Assembly (NCBI GenBank): GCA_963708735.1
Contig: CAVPTW010000027.1
Location: 1 to 64,000 of the forward strand
Origin: JAGPUQ01 sp963708735
Lineage (GTDB): Bacteria > Pseudomonadota > Gammaproteobacteria > Pseudomonadales > Porticoccaceae
Reading direction: 5' to 3'
DNA: 64,000 nt
This document shows positions 44,510 through 53,809 of this stretch, piece by piece (within the stretch, counting starts at the first letter, position 1; the number at the start of each line of letters is the position of its first letter). A model generated the notes under the pieces. The model saw nothing but the letters and a program-made list of their open reading frames with translations, searched no databases and had not been told where the DNA came from. A program made the translations under genes and the position numbers.

Positions 44510-45520
44510 ATGGCGGCGACCGAGATACTTTCCCAGGATGAAATCGACGTACTGTTGCACGGCATCGACAGCGGCGGTGTCAAGGCGGAACCCGAGCCCG
44601 CCGCGCCGGGAGAGGCACGCCCTTACAATCTCACCAGCCAGGACCGGATCGTGCGCGGGCGGATGCCCACGCTGGAGATGGTCAACGAACGCTTCGCCCG
44701 ACATTGCAGAATCTCGCTGTTCAACATGCTGCGTCGTACCGCCGATGTCGCCATCAATGGCGTGCAGGTGCTCAAGTTTTCCGAATACATTCATTCCCTG
44801 TATGTGCCGACCAGCCTGAACCTCATCCGGTTGAGGCCGCTGCGCGGCACCGCGCTGGTGGTGATTGATCCAAAGCTGGTGTTTTTGGTGGTTGACAGTT
44901 TTTTTGGCGGTGCCGGGCGCTTTTACACCAAAATCGAGGGACGCGAATTCACGCCCATGGAGATGCGCGTGATCCGGATCGTGCTCGATCTGGTGTTTCG
45001 CGACTTGCAGCAGGCCTGGATGCCGGTAATGCCGGTGGAGTTCGAATACCTGAACTCCGAGGTCAACCCCCAGTTCGCCAACATCGTTAGTCCCACCGAG
45101 GTGGTGGTGGTGTCGTCGTTTCGTATCGAACTCGAAGGCGGTGGTGGCGAATTGCATGTGACCATGCCCTATTCGATGATCGAGCCCATCCGGGATCTGT
45201 TGGACACCGGGCTTGCCAGCGATCATTCGGATGTCGACGAGCGCTGGACCCTGTCCCTGCAAGAGGAAATGAAGCAGGCCGAAGTCGAGCTGAAAAGCAC
45301 GTTGACGGAGCTCCCGTTGACGCTGCGCCAGATTCTGGCGCTGGAACCCGGCGACATCATTCCATTCGAGATGCCGGATCAGGTCAGCGTGCTCGCCGAG
45401 GATATCCCCGCCTTTCGCGCGCAATTGGGCGCTCATCAAGACCGGATAGCCGTCAAAATTCTGAACAAGATCCCCCGTAATCTTCCCCAGCAGCCGTCGC
45501 TGGGAAAATCAGTCATGTGA
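44510..45520 (+). CDS. fliM: Flagellar motor switch protein FliM
   Basis: The C-ring subunit that binds CheY-P. 336 residues (enteric 334). The N-terminal CheY-binding peptide is ILSQDEIDVLLHGI. The CheC-like middle domain has FVVMYS-free, soluble motifs such as LRGTALVVIDPKLVFLVVDS with FFGGAGR and FTPMEMRVIRIVLDLVFRDL. The C-terminal SpoA domain (about 250-325) binds FliN. It starts 14 bases after fliL. Confidence 0.96.
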   Translation: MAATEILSQDEIDVLLHGIDSGGVKAEPEPAAPGEARPYNLTSQDRIVRGRMPTLEMVNERFARHCRISLFNMLRRTADVAINGVQVLKFSEYIHSLYVPTSLNLIRLRPLRGTALVVIDPKLVFLVVDSFFGGAGRFYTKIEGREFTPMEMRVIRIVLDLVFRDLQQAWMPVMPVEFEYLNSEVNPQFANIVSPTEVVVVSSFRIELEGGGGELHVTMPYSMIEPIRDLLDTGLASDHSDVDERWTLSLQEEMKQAEVELKSTLTELPLTLRQILALEPGDIIPFEMPDQVSVLAEDIPAFRAQLGAHQDRIAVKILNKIPRNLPQQPSLGKSVM

Positions 45521-45529
45521 GGCGCCACC

Positions 45530-45940
45530 ATGAACGACAACACCCAAACTCTGCCGCCGGATCAGGACGCAATGGAGGACGATTGGGCAGCGGCACTGGC
45601 CCAGCAGGCCGATGCCCGCGAGGACATCCAAGCGCCTGCGCTCCCGAATCTCCAGGACAGCGGCACCCGCATCGGTGATGACGTCAACCTGGATGTCATC
45701 CTGGACATTCCAGTAACGCTGTCCGTCGAACTGGGCCGTACCAAAATAGCGATTCGCAACCTGCTGCAACTGAATCAAGGTTCGGTGGTGGAGCTGGACC
45801 GTATGGCTGGCGCACCCATGGATGTGCTGGTGAATGGCACCTTGATCGCCCACGGTGAAGTGGTGGTGGTCAACGAAAAATTCGGCATTCGCATGACCGA
45901 CGTGGTGAGCCCGGCGGAGCGTGTGAAAAAACTCAAGTGA
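45530..45940 (+). CDS. fliN: Flagellar motor switch protein FliN
   Basis: The C-ring base subunit that also docks FliH. 136 residues (enteric 137): an acidic, flexible N-terminal half (AMEDDWAAALAQQADARED) and a C-terminal SpoA domain with LDVILDIPVTLSVELGRTKI, LLQLNQGSVVELDRMAGAPM and GEVVVVNEKFGIRMTDVVSP. It starts 9 bases after fliM. The 81-base gap to fliO shows no promoter. Confidence 0.96.
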   Translation: MNDNTQTLPPDQDAMEDDWAAALAQQADAREDIQAPALPNLQDSGTRIGDDVNLDVILDIPVTLSVELGRTKIAIRNLLQLNQGSVVELDRMAGAPMDVLVNGTLIAHGEVVVVNEKFGIRMTDVVSPAERVKKLK

Positions 45941-46021
45941 CGCGCACATGACAATGCGCACATAAGCCGGCGCAAATAGAAATATCGCAAGCAAACGCGC
46001 GAAAAGCGCGAGGCGAACAAG

Positions 46022-46468
46022 ATGAAAATTATTTCGCGATGGACAAGTGCTGGGGCGTGGCTGTTTGTGTCCCAGGGCTGGGCCGCCACAACTGCTGCGT
46101 TGCCGACACCGCGGGTTGGAAATGATCTCGTGGCCGCTCCCGGGCCGGGGCAGATGGTGCTGGGTTTGGTGATGGTACTCGCGCTTATTTTCGCGCTGGC
46201 CTGGGCAGTACGTCGCTTTGGGCGCGTGCAATCGCTGCCGACCGGAGCGCTGCGCGTGCTGGGCGGCTTGTCTCTCGGCACGCGTGAGCGTCTGGTGCTG
46301 GTCAAAGTCGGCAATGCGCAGCTCTTGCTGGGTGTCGCGCCGGGACGGGTACAGACCCTGCATGTGCTCGCCGAGCCGATCGAATTTCCGTCGCCCTCTG
46401 ATGCCGGAGCCGGCGCGCGCGAGTTCGCCGAGCGGCTCCAGAGCGCACTGCGCCGGGGTCAGTCATGA
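46022..46468 (+). CDS. fliO: Flagellar export assembly protein FliO
   Basis: It helps assemble the FliP ring of the export gate. 148 residues. An N-terminal signal-like segment (about 5-22) is followed by a strong membrane helix GLVMVLALIFALAWAVRRFG at about 45-65. The cytosolic part has LRVLGGLSLGTRERLVLVKV and GNAQLLLGVAPGRVQTLHVL, the FliO signature. Poorly conserved in length across species, but position between fliN and fliP is diagnostic. It overlaps fliP by 4 bases. Confidence 0.9.
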   Translation: MKIISRWTSAGAWLFVSQGWAATTAALPTPRVGNDLVAAPGPGQMVLGLVMVLALIFALAWAVRRFGRVQSLPTGALRVLGGLSLGTRERLVLVKVGNAQLLLGVAPGRVQTLHVLAEPIEFPSPSDAGAGAREFAERLQSALRRGQS

Positions 46469-47214
46469 GGCGTATTTTGCCTTTGCTGAGCCTGGTGCTG
46501 CTGCTCGCGCCTTGGGCGACCGCTTGGGCGGCGCCCGGCATTACGTTGGTAGACAGTGCTCCCAACGCAGCGGGCGGGCAGAGCTACTCGGTGACGCTCA
46601 AGATTCTGCTGGTAATGACGGCGCTCACGCTGCTGCCATCGGCACTGATCATGATGACGTCCTTCACCCGCGTGGTGATTGTGCTGTCGATGTTGCGTCA
46701 GGCGCTGGGCACGCCGCAGACACCCTCGAACCAGATTTTGGTCGGGATCGCGTTGTTTCTCACTCTGTTCATCATGGCTCCGGTTTTCGAGCGCGCCAAC
46801 ACCCATGCGTTGCAACCTTATCTCGCGGAAAAGATCGATGGTGACGTGGCGATGCAGCGCGCCCAGTTGCCGTTTCGCGAATTCATGCTCGCGCAAACGC
46901 GGGAATCCGATCTGGCGCTGTTCTCCGGGTTAGCTGGAAAAACCGATCTCGCGGGTTCCGACGACATTCCATTTTCGGTCTTGGTGCCGTCGTTCATCAT
47001 CAGCGAGCTCAAGACGGCGTTTCAAATCGGATTTCTGATTTTCATTCCGTTTGTGATCATCGATCTGGTGGTGGCCAGCGTGCTGATGTCGATGGGCATG
47101 ATGATGCTCTCGCCGATGCTCATTTCGCTGCCATTCAAATTGATGCTGTTTGTGCTGGTGGATGGCTGGAGCCTGATAGTCAGCACGCTCGCCGCAAGCT
47201 TCGACCTCGCATGA
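46465..47214 (+). CDS. fliP: Flagellar export gate protein FliP
   Basis: It forms the FliP5-FliQ4-FliR1 export channel. 249 residues. A cleavable signal peptide ends TAWA (about residue 22), as in other FliP proteins. The motif TALTLLPSALIMMTSFTRVV (about 55-75), SMLRQALGTPQTPSNQILVG and the C-terminal FVIIDLVVASVLMSMGMMML with SLPFKLMLFVLVDGW are near invariant. Start codon overlaps the fliO stop. Confidence 0.97.
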   Translation: MRRILPLLSLVLLLAPWATAWAAPGITLVDSAPNAAGGQSYSVTLKILLVMTALTLLPSALIMMTSFTRVVIVLSMLRQALGTPQTPSNQILVGIALFLTLFIMAPVFERANTHALQPYLAEKIDGDVAMQRAQLPFREFMLAQTRESDLALFSGLAGKTDLAGSDDIPFSVLVPSFIISELKTAFQIGFLIFIPFVIIDLVVASVLMSMGMMMLSPMLISLPFKLMLFVLVDGWSLIVSTLAASFDLA

Positions 47215-47230
47215 GTGGAGCCACGCTGAT

Positions 47231-47500
47231 ATGACGCCCGATTCGGTGATCGCCATCGGCCAGGAAGCGCTGAAGGTAACCGCGCTGCTGTCTGCACCGG
47301 TGCTGGGCGCCGTGCTGGTAACGGGCGTGCTGATCAGCCTGTTCCAGGCGATCACGCAGATCAACGAGATGACGCTGAGTTTTATTCCGAAGCTCATCGT
47401 CCTCGCGCTGGTGCTCGCAGTGGCGGGAACCTGGATGATTGATCTCATCACGAATTACACGATCCAGTTGTTTGATCGCATCCCGTCCCTGATCGGCTGA
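47231..47500 (+). CDS. fliQ: Flagellar export gate protein FliQ
   Basis: Small export-gate subunit with two membrane helices. 89 residues, exactly the usual length: MTPDSVIAIGQEALKVTALL, then ISLFQAITQINEMTLSFIPK and LIVLALVLAVAGTWMIDLIT. The family core SxFQAxTQINExTLxFxPK is intact. It follows fliP by 16 bases and precedes fliR by 11. Confidence 0.97.
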   Translation: MTPDSVIAIGQEALKVTALLSAPVLGAVLVTGVLISLFQAITQINEMTLSFIPKLIVLALVLAVAGTWMIDLITNYTIQLFDRIPSLIG

Positions 47501-47511
47501 GGTGCGACGAC

Positions 47512-48288
47512 GTGGAATTCACCACGGCACAGATCAGCGGATTCCTGGGCAGCTATTTCTGGCCGCTGTTGCGTATTTCCGGCATGTTGATGCTGGCGCC
47601 GGTGTTCGGTGCGGGAAGTACACCCGTCCGGGTGCGACTGGGGATCGGCCTCGTTATCACCTGGGTACTGTATCCCCTCTTGCCGGCGGCGCCCGCCGTC
47701 GAACCCTTGAGCGCAACGGGAATCGTCGTTACGTTCAATCAATTGCTGCTGGGCGTTGCCACCGGCTTCATTTTTCAGCTCGTGTTCGGCGCCGTGGTGC
47801 TGGGTGCGCAGACGATCGCCATGACCATGGGACTCGGGTTCGCGCAGTTCATCGACCCCGAAGGCGAGCCGACGGTAGTGTTGGGCACCTTCTACACCTT
47901 GCTGGGCACGCTACTGTTTCTCGCACTGAATGGGCACCTGGTATTGATTCAGGTGCTGGCGGAGAGCTTTCACGCCATCCCGGTCGGCGCCTCGGGATTG
48001 AGCCAGGACAGCATTATCCAGTTGGTGCTGTGGGGGAGCCGCATGTTTGCCGGTGGCCTGCTGATCGCGCTGCCGGCGGTGCTGGCCATCACCCTGATCA
48101 ACGTCGCGTTTGGGGTCGTGGCGCGCGCCGCGCCGCAGGTCAACATTTTCGGTGTGCTGTTTCCCGTGACCATGGTGGCCGGCTTTGCCGTGATGCTGCT
48201 GACACTGCCCAGCCTGTTGCCGCGCTTCACAGCGCTGGTAATGGATGGCTTCGACTTCGCTGAACACAGTTTGCTGATCGGAAGCTGA
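47512..48288 (+). CDS. fliR: Flagellar export gate protein FliR
   Basis: The single-copy export-gate subunit. 258 residues (enteric 261) with about six membrane helices: YFWPLLRISGMLMLAPVFGA, TGFIFQLVFGAVVLGAQTIA, MTMGLGFAQFIDPEGEPTVV. The C-terminal ALPAVLAITLINVAFGVVAR with APQVNIFGVLFPV is characteristic. The start is GTG 47512, with GAGGTGCGACGAC upstream. Two bases separate it from flhB. Confidence 0.95.
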   Translation: MEFTTAQISGFLGSYFWPLLRISGMLMLAPVFGAGSTPVRVRLGIGLVITWVLYPLLPAAPAVEPLSATGIVVTFNQLLLGVATGFIFQLVFGAVVLGAQTIAMTMGLGFAQFIDPEGEPTVVLGTFYTLLGTLLFLALNGHLVLIQVLAESFHAIPVGASGLSQDSIIQLVLWGSRMFAGGLLIALPAVLAITLINVAFGVVARAAPQVNIFGVLFPVTMVAGFAVMLLTLPSLLPRFTALVMDGFDFAEHSLLIGS

Positions 48289-48290
48289 CG

Positions 48291-49430
48291 ATGGCGGAGA
48301 ACGAGAACGGCCAGGAAAAGACCGAAGCCCCCAGCAGTAAACGGCTGCAGGATGCCCGCGAGCGCGGGGATGTACCCCGTTCCCGGGAGCTCAATACCGC
48401 CGTCATGTTGTTGGCGTCCGCCTGCGGCCTGCTCGCTGTAGGCCACGGGATGGGCGAGGGTCTGGCACGGCTGCTGAGCAGCGGACTTCGGCTGAGCCGC
48501 GAGCAGATTTATGGCAGCGATGCCATGGCAGCGACACTCGGTCATCTATTGTTTCAGGGGCTCATCGTGCTGCTGCCGCTGTCGTTGATCCTGTTCGTGG
48601 CAGCCTTGATGGCGCCCTTGTTGATGGGCGGGTTCGCGGTCAGTGCCCAGTCTCTGGTTCCCGACCTGCAGCGCATCAATCCTTCGGCGGGCCTCAAGCG
48701 CCTGCTGGGCCCGACTGGACTCGCGGAACTCGCCAAGTCAGTGGCGAAGATGGCGTTGGTGACGATCGTAGGTTGGAGCTACTTTCACGGCCTGCTGCCG
48801 GAACTGCTGAACATCGGCGAGCTGAGCGTGGAAGGTGCCATCGCGCAGTCCTTCAAGTGGGTGGCGCGCGCGCTGCTGGTCACCAGCGCCGCGTTGATTC
48901 TGGTGGCCGCAATCGATGTGCCCTTCCAGCTCTGGCTGCACCGCAGAAAACTGCGGATGACCCGCGAGGAAACCCGCGAAGAGGCCAAGGGCAGCGAGGG
49001 CAATCCGGAGATCAAGGGCCGCATTCGCCGCCTGCAGCGGGAAATGGCCGCGCGACGCATGATGGCGGAGGTGCCGCACGCGGATGTCGTGGTGACCAAC
49101 CCGACACATTTTGCAGTGGCGCTCAAGTACGACGAAAACAAAATGAATGCCCCTCGAGTGCTGGCCAAGGGCGCTGATCTGGTCGCCGCCCAAATTCGTC
49201 TGGTCGCGGCGGAACACCACATCCCCCTGTTTGCTGCGCCGCCCCTGGCGCGCGCGCTGTATCGCACTACCGAGCTGGGGCAGGAAATTCCTGCCGGGCT
49301 CTATCTCGCCATGGCGCGGGTACTCGCCTACGTCTATCAGCTCAGGCTGGCCATCGGTGCGGGCGCGCCGACACCACCCCCGCCCGGTGATATCGAGGTA
49401 CCGGAAGAATTTAATGGGGACCACATCTGA
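48291..49430 (+). CDS. flhB: Flagellar export switch protein FlhB
   Basis: It sets substrate specificity of the export gate. 379 residues (enteric 382). The N-terminus EKTEAPSSKRLQDARERGDV is typical, followed by four membrane helices. The autocleavage motif NPTH is intact (TNPTHFAVALKYDENKMNAP, cut expected between N270 and P271). The C-terminal tail interacts with FliK, which is frameshifted in this window. It is directly downstream of fliR; flhA follows behind a separate promoter. Confidence 0.97.
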   Translation: MAENENGQEKTEAPSSKRLQDARERGDVPRSRELNTAVMLLASACGLLAVGHGMGEGLARLLSSGLRLSREQIYGSDAMAATLGHLLFQGLIVLLPLSLILFVAALMAPLLMGGFAVSAQSLVPDLQRINPSAGLKRLLGPTGLAELAKSVAKMALVTIVGWSYFHGLLPELLNIGELSVEGAIAQSFKWVARALLVTSAALILVAAIDVPFQLWLHRRKLRMTREETREEAKGSEGNPEIKGRIRRLQREMAARRMMAEVPHADVVVTNPTHFAVALKYDENKMNAPRVLAKGADLVAAQIRLVAAEHHIPLFAAPPLARALYRTTELGQEIPAGLYLAMARVLAYVYQLRLAIGAGAPTPPPPGDIEVPEEFNGDHI

Positions 49431-49445
49431 TCCGTCGCCCGTGTG

Positions 49446-49460
49446 TGGCATGGGGTTTGC
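49446..49460 (+). promoter_or_regulatory. Sigma-54 promoter of flhA
   Basis: TGGCAT-N5-TTGC differs from the consensus core by one base, with correct spacing, 60 bases before the flhA ATG. Its position makes the in-frame GTG at 49443 impossible as a start on this transcript. FleQ-dependent flhA transcription is known in Pseudomonas. Confidence 0.75.
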
Positions 49461-49520
49461 GTTACTGGGCAAGACGTCAAAAAAGCGTCATTGACCCGAC
49501 TTCCACTGCGCCGGCCGATC

Positions 49521-51626
49521 ATGAAATTCGACTTTGACATGCAGACCTTGCAGCAACTGTTGCGCCGCGGCCTCGGCGCCCCGCTGCTGTTGATTATGAT
49601 ACTGGCGATGCTTGTGGTCCCGCTGCCGCCCATCATTCTCGACCTGCTGTTCACGTTCAATATCGGATTGGCGCTGGTGGTGGTCATGGTCGCGGTGTAT
49701 GTGCTGCGACCCCTGGATTTTTCGAGCTTTCCCTCGGTACTGCTGCTGACCACGCTGATGCGCCTGGCGCTCAACGTGGCGACGACCCGCGTCGTGCTCA
49801 TGCACGGTCACACCGGCACCCACGCCGCGGGCAGCGTGATCGAATCCTTCGGCGAGTTCGTGATCGGCGGCGACTTTGCCGTGGGCTTGGTGGTCTTTGC
49901 CATCCTGGTGATCATCAATTTTGCCGTAGTCACCAAGGGCGCGACCCGCGTGGCGGAAGTTTCCGCGCGGTTCACCCTGGATGCCATGCCCGGCAAACAG
50001 ATGGCTATCGACGCGGATCTCAACGCGGGGCTGATCAGCCAGGATGATGCGCGCGTCCGGCGCGACGAGGTACGCAAGGAGGCCGACTTTTATGGGGCGA
50101 TGGATGGCGCCAGCAAATTTGTGCGGGGCGATGCCGTCGCGGGCATCCTCATCCTGTTCATCAACATCGTCGGTGGGCTGATCATCGGTACCCTGCAACA
50201 CGACATGCCGCTCGAACAAGCCGCACACAATTACGCCCTGCTGACGATCGGCGATGGTCTGGTTGCGCAGATTCCCGCCCTGCTGATTTCAACGGCTGCC
50301 GCGATCGTGGTGACGCGGGTTTCCTCGGCGGAAACCACCATGGGCCAGCAGGTCATGGCGCAGATGTTCACCAGCCCACGGGCGCTGGCGATTGCCGCCG
50401 GCATCATCGGCTTCATGGGCTTGATTCCCGGCATGCCCAATCTTGCATTTCTCGCGCTGGCGGGCCTGTGCGGGGGCGGCGCCTGGTATATCCAGCGCTC
50501 CGGGAAGGCGGCGGAGGCCGTAGCGACCGAGCCCGTCCCGGTGGAAGTGCAACCGCGCGATCAGGAACTATCCTGGGATGACGTCGCCACGGTGGATCTG
50601 ATCGGGCTGGAAGTGGGCTACCGCCTGATCCCGCTGGTGGATCGCAACCAGGGCGGCGAGCTGATGGGCAAGATCAAGGGCGTCCGCAAAAAGCTCTCCC
50701 AGGAGCTGGGCTTTCTGATCCAGCCGGTGCACATCCGGGACAATCTCGATCTCGCGCCCGGCGCCTATCGCCTATCGCTACTGGGCGTCCCGGTGGCGGA
50801 GGCCGAGGTGTTTGTGGATCGGGAACTGGCCATCAATCCCGGCAAGGTGTTTGGCACGATAACCGGGATTGCCGGCCGCGATCCCGCGTTTGGGCTGGAG
50901 GCGGTCTGGATCGAGCCCGCCGAGCGCGAGCGCGCCCACTCCCTGGGTTATACGGTGGTAGATGCGGGCACGGTGATCGCCACGCATCTGAGCCAGGTGA
51001 TCCAGACCCACGCCCACGAGTTGATCGGGCACGAAGATGTACAAAAGCTGATGGACCTGCTGGCCCGGACTGCCCCCAAACTGGTGGACAGCCTGATCCC
51101 CAAACTGCTGTCGCTGGGTCAGATACTGAAAGTACTGCAGAACCTGCTGGCCGAACGCATCCCGATCCGCGACATCCGTAGCATCGCCGAAGCCTTGGCG
51201 GAGACAGCGCCGCAGAGTCAGGATCCCGACGCACTGACGGCGGTGGTTCGGGCCGCACTCGGCCGATCGATAGTTCAGAAAATCAACGGGATGGACCAGG
51301 AAATATCCGTCATCACCCTGGACCCAGGACTGGAACAGTTGTTGCAGCAGTCGGTGCAATCAGCACAGCGTGGAGAGGGCGGGATCGAGCCGGGACTGGC
51401 GGATCAACTGCAAACCGCCCTGGTGGAGCAAGTGCGGCGTCAGGAAGTTGTCGGCGAACCGGCAGTGCTGCTGGTGGCGCCACTGATTCGCAACTGGCTC
51501 GCACGCCTGACGCGCCAAAGCGTCCCGGGGTTGCACGTGCTGTCCTATGGCGAGATCCCGCGCAACAAACAGATAAAAGTGGTTTCCACGGTGGGGCAAT
51601 CCATGCCTGCCCTGGGTTCAGCCTAG
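49521..51626 (+). CDS. flhA: Flagellar export gate protein FlhA
   Basis: The nonameric export-gate subunit using proton motive force and docking chaperone complexes. 701 residues from ATG 49521 (enteric 692). Eight membrane helices occupy about residues 20-320. The FHIPEP-type cytosolic loop has TKGATRVAEVSARFTLDAMP then GKQMAIDADLNAGLI, the family signature. The cytosolic domain contains the GYRLIPLVDRNQGGELMGKI block and a long C-terminal linker. The ribosome site is weak. It likely starts the flhA-flhF-flhG-fliA unit. Confidence 0.96.
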   Translation: MKFDFDMQTLQQLLRRGLGAPLLLIMILAMLVVPLPPIILDLLFTFNIGLALVVVMVAVYVLRPLDFSSFPSVLLLTTLMRLALNVATTRVVLMHGHTGTHAAGSVIESFGEFVIGGDFAVGLVVFAILVIINFAVVTKGATRVAEVSARFTLDAMPGKQMAIDADLNAGLISQDDARVRRDEVRKEADFYGAMDGASKFVRGDAVAGILILFINIVGGLIIGTLQHDMPLEQAAHNYALLTIGDGLVAQIPALLISTAAAIVVTRVSSAETTMGQQVMAQMFTSPRALAIAAGIIGFMGLIPGMPNLAFLALAGLCGGGAWYIQRSGKAAEAVATEPVPVEVQPRDQELSWDDVATVDLIGLEVGYRLIPLVDRNQGGELMGKIKGVRKKLSQELGFLIQPVHIRDNLDLAPGAYRLSLLGVPVAEAEVFVDRELAINPGKVFGTITGIAGRDPAFGLEAVWIEPAERERAHSLGYTVVDAGTVIATHLSQVIQTHAHELIGHEDVQKLMDLLARTAPKLVDSLIPKLLSLGQILKVLQNLLAERIPIRDIRSIAEALAETAPQSQDPDALTAVVRAALGRSIVQKINGMDQEISVITLDPGLEQLLQQSVQSAQRGEGGIEPGLADQLQTALVEQVRRQEVVGEPAVLLVAPLIRNWLARLTRQSVPGLHVLSYGEIPRNKQIKVVSTVGQSMPALGSA

Positions 51627-51699
51627 GTACTGCCCTGGTCCCGGCGGTGCCAACCGCAACCGGGCTGGGTGAAACGATGGAAGGTGAGGTGATGCGCAC

Positions 51700-52935
51700 A
51701 TGAAGATCAAGCGATATTTCGGGCCAGACGCACGCGAGGCGATGCGGCTGGTGCGCGAAGACCAGGGTCCGAACGCCGTGATCCTTGCCAACCGCAGTGT
51801 CAACGGCGGTGTCGAGATCATCGCTGCCGAGGATTACGACGAGAATTCGTTCGCTGCATCGGAATCCCTGTTCGACGCCGTCGCCCCACACATGGCTCAG
51901 AATGTTGCACCGCTGGCGCCATCGCGGACAGTGATGCCGACCGTGGTGCCGCCAGCGATGCCGACGACATCCGAGGGGCCGGCCGAAGATGGTGGCGCTG
52001 ATCGCCAGACGCTGGCGGCTATGCAGCGAGAGATGCGCACCTTGCGGGGGCTGCTGGAAAACCAGCTATCGCATCTGGCGTGGTCGAACGCGGCCCCGCA
52101 GAGTTCGGTCCAGGTGGTGCTGTCGGGTCGATTGCGCGCGCTGGGCCTGGGCGCACAACTCGCGCAAACCATTGTCGCGAAGGTTGCCGAGACCGCCGAT
52201 CCCGAGCGCGCCTGGCGGTCCGCGCTGGGAGTTTTGGCGCATCTCATTCGCACCACCGACGACGATATTCTCACTCGTGGCGGCGTGATCCGAGTGGTGG
52301 GACCCACCGGCGTCGGCAAAACCACCATGGTCGCAAAACTCGCCGCCCGCTACGCCTTGCGCCACGGCAAGCGGCATGTAGCACTGGTGTCCACCGACAA
52401 TTTCCGGGTTGGCGCGTGTGAACAGTTGCAGACCTACGGACGTCTGCTCGGTGTACCCGTGTACTGGGCTGCCGACGGCGCGGAATTGGCGACAGTGCTG
52501 TCCGACCTTGCCGACCGGCAGCTGGTCCTGATCGACACCGCCGGCATAAGTCAGCGTGATCTGGGGCTGGCCGAACGGCTCGCCGCGCTGCCGCCGGATG
52601 CGCGCGGCGTACAAACCTATCTGGCGCTCGCGGCCAACGTCCAGTTGGCCACCCTGCATGAAGTGGTACAGAACTATCGCCAGGCACCCCTGGCGGGCTG
52701 CCTCATTACCAAAGTCGATGAGGCCGCGAGCCTCGGTGAGGTGATTTCGGCGGCGGTCCACCACGATTTGCCGGTCGCCTATGTCGGCGACGGCCAGCGC
52801 GTTCCGGAAGACATGCAGCCCGCGCGCGCCAACAACCTTATCGCCAGAGCCGCGGCGCTGGTGCGGCCCTCCAGGCTGGCGCCGGCTGCCGACGCCAGCA
52901 TCAATGCTCACAGGAAAGTCGCCAATGCGCACTGA
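51700..52935 (+). CDS. flhF: Flagellar polar placement GTPase FlhF
   Basis: An SRP-type GTPase that marks the pole and places the flagellum. 411 residues: N-terminal B domain (MKIKRYFGPDAREAMRLVRE, then DQGPNAVILANR), a variable linker, an N domain, and the G domain with VVGPTGVGKTTMVAKLAARY (G1), STDNFRVGACEQLQTYGRLL, DTAG and TKVDEAASLGEV. AAGGTGAGGTG precedes the ATG. It overlaps flhG by 11 bases. A weak sigma-54-like site (51635-51649, TGGTCC-N5-GTGC) lies upstream but I do not rely on it. Confidence 0.95.
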   Translation: MKIKRYFGPDAREAMRLVREDQGPNAVILANRSVNGGVEIIAAEDYDENSFAASESLFDAVAPHMAQNVAPLAPSRTVMPTVVPPAMPTTSEGPAEDGGADRQTLAAMQREMRTLRGLLENQLSHLAWSNAAPQSSVQVVLSGRLRALGLGAQLAQTIVAKVAETADPERAWRSALGVLAHLIRTTDDDILTRGGVIRVVGPTGVGKTTMVAKLAARYALRHGKRHVALVSTDNFRVGACEQLQTYGRLLGVPVYWAADGAELATVLSDLADRQLVLIDTAGISQRDLGLAERLAALPPDARGVQTYLALAANVQLATLHEVVQNYRQAPLAGCLITKVDEAASLGEVISAAVHHDLPVAYVGDGQRVPEDMQPARANNLIARAAALVRPSRLAPAADASINAHRKVANAH

Positions 52936-53809
52936 CAACCTTCTCGACCAAGCCGCAGGGTTGCGTCGCATGTCCGGTATCACCGCCGCCCGGGTGGTAG
53001 CCGTCACCAGCGGCAAGGGCGGCGTCGGCAAGACCAATGTCAGCGTCAACCTGGCGCTCGCCATGGCCGCGCAGGGCCGGCGGGTGCTGCTAATGGATGC
53101 CGATCTCGGTCTCGGCAATGTCGACGTGCTGCTGGGGCTGCGGCCGCTTTACAACCTGTCGCATGTGATCCAGGGCGAGCGGACCCTGGAGGAAGTGCTG
53201 ATCGATGGGCCGGGCGGCATCAAAATCGTTCCCGCCGCCTCCGGCGTCAAACCCATGGCGCAGCTCTCTGTGGTTGAACACGCGGCATTGGTGCGCGGCT
53301 TCAGCGACCTGAGCCTGAACTTCGATACCCTGCTGGTGGACACCGCCGCGGGGATCTCGGACAGCGTCATCACGTTCAGTCGGGCGGCGCAGGACGTGAT
53401 TGTGGTCGTTCGCGATGAACCGACCTCCCTCGCGGATGGCTACGCGTTGATCAAGGTACTCAACCGCGACCACGGGATCGGGCGCTTCCATATTCTCTCC
53501 AACATGAGCAAGAGCGCTCAGGAAGGCCAAACCACCTTCGCCAAACTCGCCAACGTGGCCGACCGGTTTCTCGATGTTACCTTGACCTATCTCGGCACCA
53601 TTCCCTACGACGAATGCCTGGTGAAAGCGGTGCGCAGCCAGCGTTCCGTCGTTGAAGCGTACCCGGGAAGTTCCTCCACACAAGCATTCAAGAATCTGGC
53701 ACGAGCGGCCGATAAATGGCCTAAGCCCATTGGACCATCGGGGTATCTGGAGTTTCTTGTTGAGCGGCTGATCGGCACGCATTGCGACGCCACAGGGGCT
53801 TTGCCATGA
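52925..53809 (+). CDS. flhG: Flagellar number regulator FlhG/FleN (MinD-like ATPase)
   Basis: It limits flagellar number by restraining FleQ and FlhF. 294 residues from ATG 52925, inside the end of flhF. The N-terminal region DNLLDQAAGLRRM contains the helix that stimulates FlhF GTPase in known FlhG proteins. The deviant Walker A is TSGKGGVGKTNVSVNLALAM, followed by LLMDADLGLGNVDVLLGL and LLVDTAAGISDSV. An amphipathic C-terminal helix (FLVERLIG) may bind membrane. It overlaps fliA by 4 bases. Confidence 0.94.
   Translation: MRTDNLLDQAAGLRRMSGITAARVVAVTSGKGGVGKTNVSVNLALAMAAQGRRVLLMDADLGLGNVDVLLGLRPLYNLSHVIQGERTLEEVLIDGPGGIKIVPAASGVKPMAQLSVVEHAALVRGFSDLSLNFDTLLVDTAAGISDSVITFSRAAQDVIVVVRDEPTSLADGYALIKVLNRDHGIGRFHILSNMSKSAQEGQTTFAKLANVADRFLDVTLTYLGTIPYDECLVKAVRSQRSVVEAYPGSSSTQAFKNLARAADKWPKPIGPSGYLEFLVERLIGTHCDATGALP

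Noticed and set aside
51635..51649. TGGTCC-N5-GTGC before flhF as a sigma-54 promoter
   Set aside because: Spacing is right but both boxes have mismatches; it may be chance in GC-rich DNA, so it is mentioned only in the flhF entry.
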